NCBI GenBank assembly: GCA_028281485.1
Contig: JANQJT010000191.1
Coordinates: 1-13,338, forward strand
Length of the DNA stretch: 13,338 nt
Direction of reading: 5' to 3'
From: Phycisphaeraceae bacterium
GTDB taxonomy: Bacteria; Planctomycetota; Phycisphaerae; Phycisphaerales; Zrk34
The position numbers and the translations under genes are program-made. Numbering within the stretch: the stretch's first letter is position 1; each line of letters begins with the position of its first letter. Shown piece by piece: positions 6,693-13,338 of this stretch. Below the pieces are notes generated by a model, which saw only the letters and a list, made by a program, of their open reading frames with translations, had not been told where the DNA came from and did not search any database.

Positions 6693-7814
6693 TTACGCCG
6701 CTGTATCGTTCTCTTCGTCCAGCTCAGCCCGCCCCACCTTGCCGCCGGCCCGGTGAACCTTGTGGGACATTTGTTTCTTTTCGCGACACTTGTCGATCAT
6801 CTCATCGACGTCGATCTTGCCGGATTCGTACAGCTGCCACAGGTGGTCGTCGAGCAGCTGCATGCCCAGGTTCTTGCCGGTCTGGATGGCCGAGTCGATG
6901 AAGCTGGTGGCTTTGGCCTCGCGGATGAGGTTGGCGATCGCGGGGGTGACGACCATGAACTCGTAGGCGGCGCACATGCCCGAGGTGTCGACGCGGGGCA
7001 GCAGCTGCTGGCTGAGCACGGCGATCAGCGAGTCGGAAAGCTGTACGCGGATCTGGTTCTGCTGGTCGACGGGGAAGGCGTCGACGACACGGTTGATCGT
7101 GCCGCCGGCGGAGTTGGTGTGGAGGGTGCCGAAGACCAGGTGGCCGGTTTCCGCGGCGCGGATCGCCGACTCGATCGTCTCCAGGTCACGCATCTCACCG
7201 ACGAGGATCACGTCGGGGTCCTGACGCAGCACGCGGCGGAGGGCCTCGGCGAAGCTGGTCACGTCCACGCCCACCTCGCGCTGGTTCACGATCGACTTCT
7301 TGTGGTTGTGGTAGTACTCAATGGGGTCTTCGACGGTCACGATGTGCCGGTCGAACATGTCGTTGATGTAGTTGATCATCGACGCCAGTGTGGTCGACTT
7401 ACCCGAACCGGTGGGGCCGGTCACCAGGAACAGGCCGCGCGGTCGGCGGACCAGCTCGGAACACTCGGCGGGCAGGCCGATCTGGTCGAAGCTGAGCAGC
7501 TTGTTGGGGATCTGACGGAGCACCAGCGCCAGCACGCCGCGCTGCCGGAAGATGGACACACGGAAGCGCGCCTTGTCGCCGTAGGCGAAGCCGAAGTCGC
7601 AGGTGCCCTCTTCCTGGAGCTCCTGCTGGGCGCGTTCGGGCGCGATGGACTTCATGAGGCTGGTCGTGTCGTCGGGCGTGAGGATCTTGGTCTTCAGCTC
7701 ACGCAGTCGGCCGTGCAGGCGGAGCGTGGGGGGCTTGTCGACGGTCAGGTGCAGGTCGCTGGCGCCTTGCGCGACGACGGTATCCAGCAAGCGATCGATG
7801 TGAACGGTAGACAT
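6693..7814 (-). CDS. pilT: Type IV pilus retraction ATPase PilT
   Basis: A 373-residue hexameric ATPase that powers disassembly and retraction of type IV pili. The PAS-like N-domain covers about 1-110. The core has Walker A GPTGSGKS (133-140, Lys139), Asp box VEDPIEY (161-167), Walker B DPDVILVGEMRD (199-210) and His box GHLVFGTLHTNS (224-235). The PilT C-terminal signature is AIANLIRE (292-299), followed by AIQTG and GMQLLDDHL, which separates it from PilB and GspE. No Cys4 site and no MshEN domain are present, as expected. The last ~25 residues are a charged tail. The frame is open five codons upstream from a GTG, but AGAGGA spaced six bases from ATG 7814 supports the start used. It lies 33 bases after pilB and is probably co-transcribed with it. 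Its presence implies true retractable pili and not only a secretion pseudopilus. Confidence 0.95.
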   Translation of the reverse strand: MSTVHIDRLLDTVVAQGASDLHLTVDKPPTLRLHGRLRELKTKILTPDDTTSLMKSIAPERAQQELQEEGTCDFGFAYGDKARFRVSIFRQRGVLALVLRQIPNKLLSFDQIGLPAECSELVRRPRGLFLVTGPTGSGKSTTLASMINYINDMFDRHIVTVEDPIEYYHNHKKSIVNQREVGVDVTSFAEALRRVLRQDPDVILVGEMRDLETIESAIRAAETGHLVFGTLHTNSAGGTINRVVDAFPVDQQNQIRVQLSDSLIAVLSQQLLPRVDTSGMCAAYEFMVVTPAIANLIREAKATSFIDSAIQTGKNLGMQLLDDHLWQLYESGKIDVDEMIDKCREKKQMSHKVHRAGGKVGRAELDEENDTAA

Positions 7815-7847
7815 CTGGGGTCCTCTCACACGGTGGGGGCGTGGGGT

Positions 7848-9602
7848 CTACAGATCGACCACGCCGTCGGCTTCATCCATTTCGGTCATGCCCTCGACCT
7901 GTGCGACGCGGGCAATCTCTTCGGGCGTCGTCACGCCCTGCAGGATCTTGAGCTTGCCGTCTTCGACCAACCCGCGCATGCCGCTGGCGATGGCCGCCTT
8001 GCGCAGGTGAGTCGCGGCGGCGCGTTTGAACGCCAGCTCGCGGATCTCGGTGTTCATCAGCATGAACTCGAAGACGGCGCGGCGACCGCGATAGCCGCTG
8101 TTGTTGCAGTTGGGGCAGCCCACCGCCTTGTAGATGGTGTGGCCTTCCATGTCCTCCGGTGTGATGCCGCAGAGCTTGAGGTGGTGGCGGCTGGGGCTGT
8201 CGTCGGGGGCCTTGCAGTCCTTGCAGAGCACGCGGATCAGTCGCTGGGCCATGACCGCCTGCAGCGAGCTGGCCACGAGGAACGGCTTGACGCCCATGTC
8301 GATCATACGCGTGATCGCAGAGGGTGCGTCGTTGGTGTGAAGCGTGGAGAACACGAGGTGGCCGGTGAGGGCGGCCTGGGTGGCCACGTCGGCCACTTCC
8401 TTGTCGCGGATCTCACCAACGAGCACGATGTTGGGCGCCTGACGGAGCATGGCGCGGAGGATGCGGGCGAAGGTCAGGCCGATGTCGTCACGGACCTGGC
8501 ACTGGTTGATACCGGTGAAGTTGTATTCGACGGGGTCCTCGGCGGTGATGATCTTGCGGTCGGGTCGGTTCAGCACGTCCAGCGCCGAGTAGAGCGTGGT
8601 GGTCTTGCCCGAACCGGTGGGGCCGGTCACGAGGAAGATGCCGTTGGGGCGGCGGATGATCTTGTTGAAGATCTCCAGGTGGTCGGGCTGGAAGCCGAGG
8701 TTGGCTAGGCCGATCTGCACCGAGTCGGGCCGCAGAATACGCAGCACGACGGACTCGCCGTGGTAGGCCGGGCAGCAGGACACGCGGAAGTCGATCTGCG
8801 ACTCGCCGACCTTCATCTTGATGCGGCCGTCCTGCGGGATGCGTCGCTCTTCGATCTTCATGCCGCTCATGATCTTCAATCGGGCGATGATCGAGCTCTG
8901 CATGCGCTTGGGCAGGTTGTCACGCTCGTGACAGACGCCGTCGACGCGGTAGCGCAGGCGGACGCGGTTGGCCATCGGTTCGACGTGGATATCCGAGGCG
9001 CGGCCGTTGACCGCGTCGGTGATCATCTTGTGCACGAGGCGGACGACCGGGGCGTCGCCGGAGCCGTCATCGGCGATGTCGACCTCGCCGGAATCGTTGG
9101 TCATGCTGCCCGCGGCGGACATGTCGGCGCCCAGGTCGTGCATCGTCTCGTCGATGGAGGCCTGGGTTTCGCTGTAAATCGTGTCGATGTAGTTCTTGAT
9201 CTTGGCGCGGCTGGCGAGAACGGTCTCCACCTCGCAGTTCATGCGGAAGCGGATGGTGTCCATCAGCTCCAGGTCCATCGGGTCGTGCACGATGACCTTC
9301 ATCCGGCCGGCGCTCTTCTCCAGCGGCAGCACGAGGAACTTCTGGATCAGTTCCTTGGGCATGAGCTGGAGATTGGTGGCCTTCATGACCTCGGGGCTGT
9401 CGAGGTCGACGTATTCGCAGCCGTACTGGTTGGCCAGCGCCTTGGCGATGTCGTCTTCGTTGGCGTAGTTGAGTTCGACCAGGGCCTCGCCGATCCGCTT
9501 GCCCGAGCCCTTGGCGACGTTCAGCGCTTCCTGCAACTGCTCTTCGTTGATGATGTCCCAACGAACAAGGATTTGCCCGATCTTCTTACGCGCTCGTGCC
9601 AT
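7848..9602 (-). CDS. pilB: Type IV pilus assembly ATPase PilB with MshEN domain
   Basis: A 584-residue ATPase, paralog of the GspE encoded downstream. The MshEN-like N-domain spans 1-145. Its two 24-residue repeats are at 7-30 (begins KIG and ends in Ala30, lacking the usual Arg and Gln) and 36-59 (RIG to Gln59, intact). A Ser/Gly/Asp-rich linker at 146-183 precedes the N2 domain (SDIHVEP, 203-209). Walker A GPTGSGKT is at 327-334 (Lys333), then TAEDPVEY, Walker B IVLVGEIRD and the His box GHLVFSTLHTND. A Cys4 zinc-type site is complete (Cys460, Cys463, Cys496, Cys499). ATG 9602 has GGAG five bases upstream. It stands before pilT and downstream of a good promoter. The PilB name rests on pairing with pilT; it could equally be called a second GspE. 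Its gene ends with TAG 33 bases before pilT. Confidence 0.92.
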   Translation of the reverse strand: MARARKKIGQILVRWDIINEEQLQEALNVAKGSGKRIGEALVELNYANEDDIAKALANQYGCEYVDLDSPEVMKATNLQLMPKELIQKFLVLPLEKSAGRMKVIVHDPMDLELMDTIRFRMNCEVETVLASRAKIKNYIDTIYSETQASIDETMHDLGADMSAAGSMTNDSGEVDIADDGSGDAPVVRLVHKMITDAVNGRASDIHVEPMANRVRLRYRVDGVCHERDNLPKRMQSSIIARLKIMSGMKIEERRIPQDGRIKMKVGESQIDFRVSCCPAYHGESVVLRILRPDSVQIGLANLGFQPDHLEIFNKIIRRPNGIFLVTGPTGSGKTTTLYSALDVLNRPDRKIITAEDPVEYNFTGINQCQVRDDIGLTFARILRAMLRQAPNIVLVGEIRDKEVADVATQAALTGHLVFSTLHTNDAPSAITRMIDMGVKPFLVASSLQAVMAQRLIRVLCKDCKAPDDSPSRHHLKLCGITPEDMEGHTIYKAVGCPNCNNSGYRGRRAVFEFMLMNTEIRELAFKRAAATHLRKAAIASGMRGLVEDGKLKILQGVTTPEEIARVAQVEGMTEMDEADGVVDL

Positions 9603-9673
9603 AGATGCTCCGGGGATTGCTTGGGCGTCGGCCTGCTGTCACGACCGGCCGATGCTCGGCCCGCCTGACGCCA

Positions 9674-9702
9674 ATTATGGCTCGGCTCCACGGATGTCGC
9701 AA
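9674..9702 (-). promoter_or_regulatory. Sigma-70-type promoter for pilB-pilT
   Basis: On the minus strand TTGCGA (9702-9697) is separated by exactly 17 bases from CATAAT (9679-9674). These match the -35 and -10 consensus at four and five of six positions. Transcription would begin near 9667, giving a leader of about 65 bases before ATG 9602. This is the best promoter match in the window. Confidence 0.5.
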
Positions 9703-9725
9703 CGCGGGGCCGGATGCCGCGACCG

Positions 9726-9745
9726 TTGCATCGCGGCTGATGCAA
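9726..9745. promoter_or_regulatory. Palindromic operator candidate TTGCATC-N6-GATGCAA
   Basis: Two perfectly complementary seven-base arms (9726-9732 and 9739-9745) flank a six-base spacer. The centre is about 68 bases upstream of the predicted pilB transcription start, a position often used by activators that contact the RNA polymerase alpha subunit. It is about 160 bases upstream of the possible aspS -10. No T-run follows, so a terminator is unlikely. The regulator is unknown. Confidence 0.4.
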
Positions 9746-9894
9746 TATCTTACACCGTCTGGGTTTGTCAGTCGCGTCCATCATGCGAATCACGCCCGCT
9801 TTTTCCCTCAACCCAACTTGCCCAGCCTCTCACTCAACCATCCGCCCCACCCACACCGGCCCCCGCGCCGTTCGCCACCGCCTGCCGCCATTGT

Positions 9895-9900
9895 TATCAT
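9895..9900 (+). promoter_or_regulatory. Possible -10 element for aspS
   Basis: TATCAT matches the -10 consensus at five of six positions and sits 58 bases before the aspS start. The only -35-like sequence at a suitable distance is TTCGCC (9871-9876, spacer 18), a poor match. The call rests mainly on location. Confidence 0.25.
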
Positions 9901-9958
9901 GCCCGGTTTTCCCCGCGTCGCGTTGACGCAACACCCAGACGTTGAACGGATTACAGCC

Positions 9959-11740
9959 ATGGATAAGCGCACCCATCACTGCAACGAACTGCGAAAAGAC
10001 CATATCGACCAAGCGGTCGTGCTCAATGGTTGGGTGAACAACTACCGCGACCATGGCGGTGTGATCTTTATCGACCTGCGTGACCGCCAGGGCCTCACCC
10101 AGCTCGTGTTCCACCCGGAAAACGCCGAGGCCCACACGCTGGCCGACCGGTTGCGTCACGAAGACGTCGTGGCCGTCAGCGGGAAGGTCGTTGCGCGACA
10201 GGAGGGCATGAGCAACCCCAAGCTCCCCACGGGCGACATCGAGGTCGACTGCACGCAGCTGGTGATCCTCAACAAGGCCCAGACGCCGCCGTTCCTGCCC
10301 GACGAGGGCGACAAGGTCGGCGAGGAGCTGCGCCTCAAGCACCGCTTCATCGACCTGCGCCGGCCGCGCATGCAGGACATCCTGCGCACACGGCACCGCG
10401 TGACCAAGACCATCCGCGACTTCTGCGACGAGCAGGGCTTCCTCGAAATCGAAACCCCCTTCCTCTGCAAGAGCACGCCCGAGGGCGCACGCGACTTCCT
10501 CGTCCCCTCGCGCCTGCAGGAGGGCAGCTTCTACGCCCTGCCGCAGAGCCCGCAGCTGTTCAAACAGATCCTCATGACCAGCGGCTGCGAACGATACATC
10601 CAGATCGTCCGCTGCTTCCGCGACGAGGACCCGCGTGCCGACCGCCAGGCGGAGTTCACCCAGATCGATCTGGAGATGAGCTTCGTCGAGCGTGACGACG
10701 TGATGAACCTGTGCGAAGAGATGATTCGGCGGGTGTGGAAGGACGTGCTGGATGTGGCCGTGCCGCCGGTGCGTCGCATGAGCTACGCCGAGGCGATGGA
10801 GCGATACGGCTCGGACCGCCCCGACCTGCGTTTCGACATGGAGCTGGTCAACGTCTCCGACCTGGCGGCCAAGACGGACTTCAAGGTCTTCAGCGGCGCG
10901 ATCGAGGCCGGCGGCATCGTCAAGGCGATCCGCGTGCCCGGCGGCGGTGCGAAGATGAGCCGCAAGGTGACCGACGGTCTGGCCGAGTGGGTCAAGCAGT
11001 TCGGCGCAGGCGGCCTACCGGTCACGAAGATCGAAGGCGGCGCGGTGTCGACGGGCATCGCCAAGTTCATCGAACCAATCGGCGCCGACCTGATCGAACG
11101 CATGGGCGCCGAAGAGGGCGACCTGATCTGCTTCGGTGTCGACGCCCGCCCGGCCGTGGTCGCCCGCGTGCTCGGCGAGCTGCGCGTGAAGATCGCCAAC
11201 GACCTGGAGATGATCCAACCCGGTCAGTGGGAATGGCTGTGGGTCGTCGACTTCCCGATGGTCGAGTGGAACGAAGACAACAAGCGATGGGACTCGCTGC
11301 ACCACCCGTTCACCGCGCCCACCGCCGAACACATGGACAAGATCGAATCCGACACCGCCAACGTGCTGTCCGACGCCTACGACCTGGTGCTCAACGGCTC
11401 GGAGCTGGGCGGCGGCTCGATCCGTATCCACAGCCCCGAGGTCCAGCAGCGCGTCTTCGGCCTGCTCGGCATCGACGAACAAGAAGCCCGCTCGAAGTTC
11501 GGCTTCCTCCTCGACGCCCTCAACTACGGCACCCCGCCGCACGGCGGCCTGGCGTTCGGCCTCGACCGCATCGTCATGCACCTGTGCGACACGACCAACA
11601 TCCGCGACGTCATCGCCTTCCCCAAGACACAGATGGGCGCGGACCTGATGACCGACGCCCCCTCGCCGGTCGACGCCGCCCAGCTCGACGAGCTGTCGCT
11701 CCGCGTGCAGACTCACCAGGAGCCGGCCAAGTCCGTCTGA
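9959..11740 (+). CDS. aspS: Aspartyl-tRNA synthetase, bacterial type, probably non-discriminating
   Basis: A 593-residue class IIb synthetase that charges tRNA with aspartate in the cytoplasm. The N-terminal OB-fold anticodon-binding domain is residues 1-105. The catalytic core carries motif 2 FRDEDPRADRQ from Phe220 (Arg221) and motif 3 GLAFGLDR ending at Arg537. The bacterial GAD insertion lies between, at about 290-430. The length equals the usual ~590, and the arginine of motif 3 aligns with the same number in E. coli AspRS. His32 in RDHGGV and Gly83 in RQEGMSN replace the Leu and Lys of E. coli and match the pattern known from non-discriminating enzymes, which also charge tRNA-Asn with Asp for later amidation. 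ATG 9959 gives the family-standard N-terminus; only a weak CGGA lies upstream. The gene is divergent from pilB and shares its intergenic region. Confidence 0.96.
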   Translation: MDKRTHHCNELRKDHIDQAVVLNGWVNNYRDHGGVIFIDLRDRQGLTQLVFHPENAEAHTLADRLRHEDVVAVSGKVVARQEGMSNPKLPTGDIEVDCTQLVILNKAQTPPFLPDEGDKVGEELRLKHRFIDLRRPRMQDILRTRHRVTKTIRDFCDEQGFLEIETPFLCKSTPEGARDFLVPSRLQEGSFYALPQSPQLFKQILMTSGCERYIQIVRCFRDEDPRADRQAEFTQIDLEMSFVERDDVMNLCEEMIRRVWKDVLDVAVPPVRRMSYAEAMERYGSDRPDLRFDMELVNVSDLAAKTDFKVFSGAIEAGGIVKAIRVPGGGAKMSRKVTDGLAEWVKQFGAGGLPVTKIEGGAVSTGIAKFIEPIGADLIERMGAEEGDLICFGVDARPAVVARVLGELRVKIANDLEMIQPGQWEWLWVVDFPMVEWNEDNKRWDSLHHPFTAPTAEHMDKIESDTANVLSDAYDLVLNGSELGGGSIRIHSPEVQQRVFGLLGIDEQEARSKFGFLLDALNYGTPPHGGLAFGLDRIVMHLCDTTNIRDVIAFPKTQMGADLMTDAPSPVDAAQLDELSLRVQTHQEPAKSV

Positions 11741-11760
11741 TCGCCTCACGATTTTTCCTA

Positions 11761-11797
11761 TTACCCTCGAACCGTGATCGTGCATCGTTTCGGGTAA
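11761..11797. repeat. Inverted repeat between aspS and the next gene
   Basis: TTACCC (11761-11766) and GGGTAA (11792-11797) are perfectly complementary, and after a two-base bulge GAA (11769-11771) pairs with TTC (11789-11791). The 3' arm is not followed by a T-run, so it is not a classical terminator for aspS. It overlaps a TAACAT (11795-11800) that might be a -10 for the following gene, so it could be an operator or a read-through structure. Confidence 0.3.
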
Positions 11798-11833
11798 CAT
11801 ACAGGGCACACCCTTCTCTGAAAGGAGAAGTCG

Positions 11834-12865
11834 ATGACGGGGATTCGCTGTGCCTTGTGTGTCCTGTTCCTGCTGCCGATCCCAGCCGATCACGCCTGCC
11901 GCGCGGACGTTGCGCCCGGGGTCCCGCGGGAGATCTCCGGCGACCTGCAGGAACTGCTCCAGATAAAGGTCAATCTGCTGGCGCAACTCGCTGAAATCAA
12001 CGCGCAGCGCGATCGCGAGCTGCAGCCGCTTGAAAAGCAAAAGCAACTGCAAGTCGCCATCGGTCGCGCCTACCACAGCGACTCACCGATGAACGACGAC
12101 TCGATCACCCGCCTGGATGAGCAGATCGCCGAGAAGAGCGCGCGGCTCGCGGAACTCTGCGCCCAACTTGCCGAAATCGAGCCACAGCTCCAGGCGGTTT
12201 ACACCGACTGGGACGAAGAGAATTACGAGCGATTGCAGGGCGAGTTATCGCGCAAGCGATCAGCCATCAATAGCCTGGAAACCGGCATTCTAGACCAAGA
12301 TGAGCAGCGCAAGGCCGGCGTGGTAGAGGATCGCGACCTGCGCCGAAAGCGACGAAGCGATGCGTATCGGGAACGAAAGCGTATCAATACTGAAATCAAT
12401 CGCATCCGTGGCGTGTATAGCGATAGAAGAAAGTCCGTTGCCAAGGATTACATCGCGATCAACAACGCATTGAAGGTCGTGATGATCCAATACTTCAATA
12501 AAGTCACGATCAACGGGACGGTGTATGAGGTGCGCGATATCCGAGGCGACAGCGATGATCGCTACTTCAGTGTCAGTTGGTCTTCCGGTGGAAGAGAGCC
12601 TGATATCGACGCGGCCATCTACATCGATGGCGTCTTGCGCTATCGCGACATCCCCGTAAAACCTCCGCAGACATCACCCCTTCGCCTCACCAAACACACG
12701 AACAATGAATACCACCTCCGCAACGCGTATGTGTACGTCGCCTTCGACGTGCGCAAAGCCGAATGGCAATCCAGGCAGTGGCTCGCCGCCAACGCCGGTC
12801 GTTTCGTCGACCTCGAAGGCCTGGCCCAACTCCGTTTCAATATCCACCAACCCAATCTTCCGTGA
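11834..12865 (+). CDS. Exported coiled-coil protein of unknown function
   Basis: This 343-residue protein matches no family I recognise. Residues 1-24 look like a signal peptide: Arg5, a hydrophobic stretch (6-17) and a possible cleavage after CRA at 24, although the core is broken by two prolines. Residues 35-200 are heptad-like, rich in Leu, Ala, Glu, Gln, Arg and Lys, and probably form long coiled coils interrupted by an AYHSDSPMNDD turn (79-89). A very basic stretch covers about 160-205. The C-terminal part (about 220-343) is mixed, with Tyr/Val-rich strands, and may be a small globular beta domain. The start at ATG 11834 is firm: AAGGAG lies six bases upstream. It begins 93 bases after aspS and ends eight bases before a gene for a similar protein. 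A periplasmic structural or tethering role is only a guess. Confidence 0.8.
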   Translation: MTGIRCALCVLFLLPIPADHACRADVAPGVPREISGDLQELLQIKVNLLAQLAEINAQRDRELQPLEKQKQLQVAIGRAYHSDSPMNDDSITRLDEQIAEKSARLAELCAQLAEIEPQLQAVYTDWDEENYERLQGELSRKRSAINSLETGILDQDEQRKAGVVEDRDLRRKRRSDAYRERKRINTEINRIRGVYSDRRKSVAKDYIAINNALKVVMIQYFNKVTINGTVYEVRDIRGDSDDRYFSVSWSSGGREPDIDAAIYIDGVLRYRDIPVKPPQTSPLRLTKHTNNEYHLRNAYVYVAFDVRKAEWQSRQWLAANAGRFVDLEGLAQLRFNIHQPNLP

Positions 12866-12873
12866 GATAAACC

Positions 12874-13338
12874 GTGACACGCACATACTCCCGCCACGTT
12901 GCCCTCTCGTATCCGCTCGCCGCGATGCTCGCGTTGGTCTTTGTTGCTTCATCGGCTGTCGCACAGGACGACCCCGGGCCGATCACCCGGCAGGCGATCG
13001 CGATTCGCAACCAGATACGCGAGATCAAGGCGCAACGCGCGGACGCGAGCAAGCCATACGAATTATCGCGCCGCGAAAGCCTGGTCGCCTTGTCCCAGTA
13101 CCAGACCGATCCGATGGACGACCTGGCCCTGGCGAAGCTCAGCACGCAGATCGTCGCGACCGACTCCGAGATTCAGGCGCTGCGCGAAGCGCGAGACGCC
13201 ACCGCCCGACTCACCGGCCGCACGGAGCAGGATCGACAGATGTTCCGTGCGCAGCTGACCCGGTACGACAACGAGATCAAAGCCAAGACATGGGCCCTGA
13301 AGCGCATGCGTATCCTCCGCCGCGTCGGCGCGGTACAC
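12874..13338 (+). CDS. Second exported coiled-coil protein, paralog of the preceding one; C-terminus off the right edge
   Basis: The frame is open from GTG 12874 to the window edge, 155 codons without a stop. Residues 1-30 form a convincing Sec signal peptide: basic start (MTRTYSRH with GTG read as Met), hydrophobic core LAAMLALVFVA (15-25) and cleavage after AVA at 30. The following region is heptad-like. It aligns with the preceding protein: EIKAQR (50-55) with EINAQR (54-59), then Pro61 with Pro65, Tyr76 with Tyr80, DPMDD (79-83) with SPMNDD (84-89), and a Leu-x2-QI with the same spacing. The pair therefore looks like a tandem duplication. No strong ribosome binding site is seen, and with eight bases between genes coupling is likely. 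An internal ATG at codon 18 would destroy the signal peptide. Function is unknown. Confidence 0.75.
   Translation, partial: MTRTYSRHVALSYPLAAMLALVFVASSAVAQDDPGPITRQAIAIRNQIREIKAQRADASKPYELSRRESLVALSQYQTDPMDDLALAKLSTQIVATDSEIQALREARDATARLTGRTEQDRQMFRAQLTRYDNEIKAKTWALKRMRILRRVGAVH

Larger units (their letters stand above)
9603..9958. other. Divergent intergenic region between pilB and aspS
   Basis: These 356 bases lie between the starts of two divergently read genes. The part near pilB contains a minus-strand promoter, a pair of similar 14-base direct repeats starting at 9691 and 9711, and a perfect palindrome at 9726-9745. The part near aspS (about 9790-9890) is a C-rich, G-poor stretch on the plus strand with a possible -10 at its end. 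The aspS frame stays open back to 9605, but that extension does not resemble AspRS, so I treat it as non-coding. Confidence 0.6.

Noticed and set aside
6918..6941. PilT signature reads AIANLIRE where Pseudomonas has AIRNLIRE
   Set aside because: Considered as a possible retraction defect, but Ala at this position occurs in functional PilT of other phyla as far as I recall, and the rest of the motif set is intact.
6753..8708. A 651-codon plus-strand open frame antisense to pilT and pilB
   Set aside because: It mirrors the highly conserved ATPase genes, has His/Asp/Gly/Val-heavy composition typical of an antisense shadow in GC-rich DNA, and has no ribosome binding site or recognisable domain.
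9605..9958. In-frame 118-codon extension of aspS
   Set aside because: AspRS homologs begin at the MDKRTHHC-type N-terminus; the extension is Pro/His/Arg-rich and covers the promoter region.
11751..11757. T-run after the aspS stop as a possible terminator
   Set aside because: No stable GC-rich hairpin immediately precedes it; the inverted repeat lies downstream instead of upstream of the T-run.
10711..11994. A 427-codon plus-strand frame overlapping aspS
   Set aside because: Arg/Pro/Gly-rich out-of-frame shadow of aspS; it crosses the aspS stop and the start of the following gene.

Overview
This GC-rich window (coding regions well above 60% GC by eye) looks like a chromosomal segment from a Planctomycetota bacterium, most likely class Phycisphaerae. 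That placement is an inference from composition, from the unusually large pseudopilins carrying DxDxDG loops, and from the type IV pilus/type II secretion gene set. No ribosomal or other decisive marker is present. I see no tRNA, rRNA, CRISPR array, insertion sequence or integrase.

Layout. Positions 1-9602 are read on the minus strand. In transcription order, a pilB-like assembly ATPase (9602-7848) is followed by pilT (7814-6693). A 349-base gap follows with an AT-rich core. Then comes a compact operon in the canonical type II secretion order: gspE (6343-4592), gspF (4506-3172) and four prepilin-type genes resembling gspG (3155-2526), gspH (2519-1608), gspI (1611-571) and gspJ (574 to beyond the left edge). 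The last three are linked by a 6-base gap and two ATGA stop/start overlaps. From 9959 the plus strand carries aspS (9959-11740), then two genes for exported coiled-coil proteins (11834-12865 and 12874 to beyond the right edge) that appear to be tandem paralogs of unknown function.

How the genes work together. GspE and PilB are hexameric ATPases that power assembly of a pseudopilus or pilus through the GspF/PilC inner-membrane platform. PilT powers retraction, which argues for a real type IV pilus as well as, or shared with, the secretion system. GspG-J would form the pseudopilus; a prepilin peptidase, the outer-membrane secretin and GspL/M-type proteins must lie elsewhere. Both assembly ATPases start with an MshEN-type N-terminal domain, suggesting control by cyclic-di-GMP; one has intact signature repeats and the other a degraded first repeat. 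aspS is a housekeeping gene divergent from the pil genes; two residues suggest it encodes a non-discriminating enzyme.

The window is mostly recognisable machinery. The points most worth following are the tandem coiled-coil pair beside aspS, calcium-loop-like motifs in three of the four pseudopilins, the AT-rich control region before gspE, a perfect palindrome upstream of the pilB promoter, and the AspRS specificity residues. I did not find clear evidence of a wholly new system.
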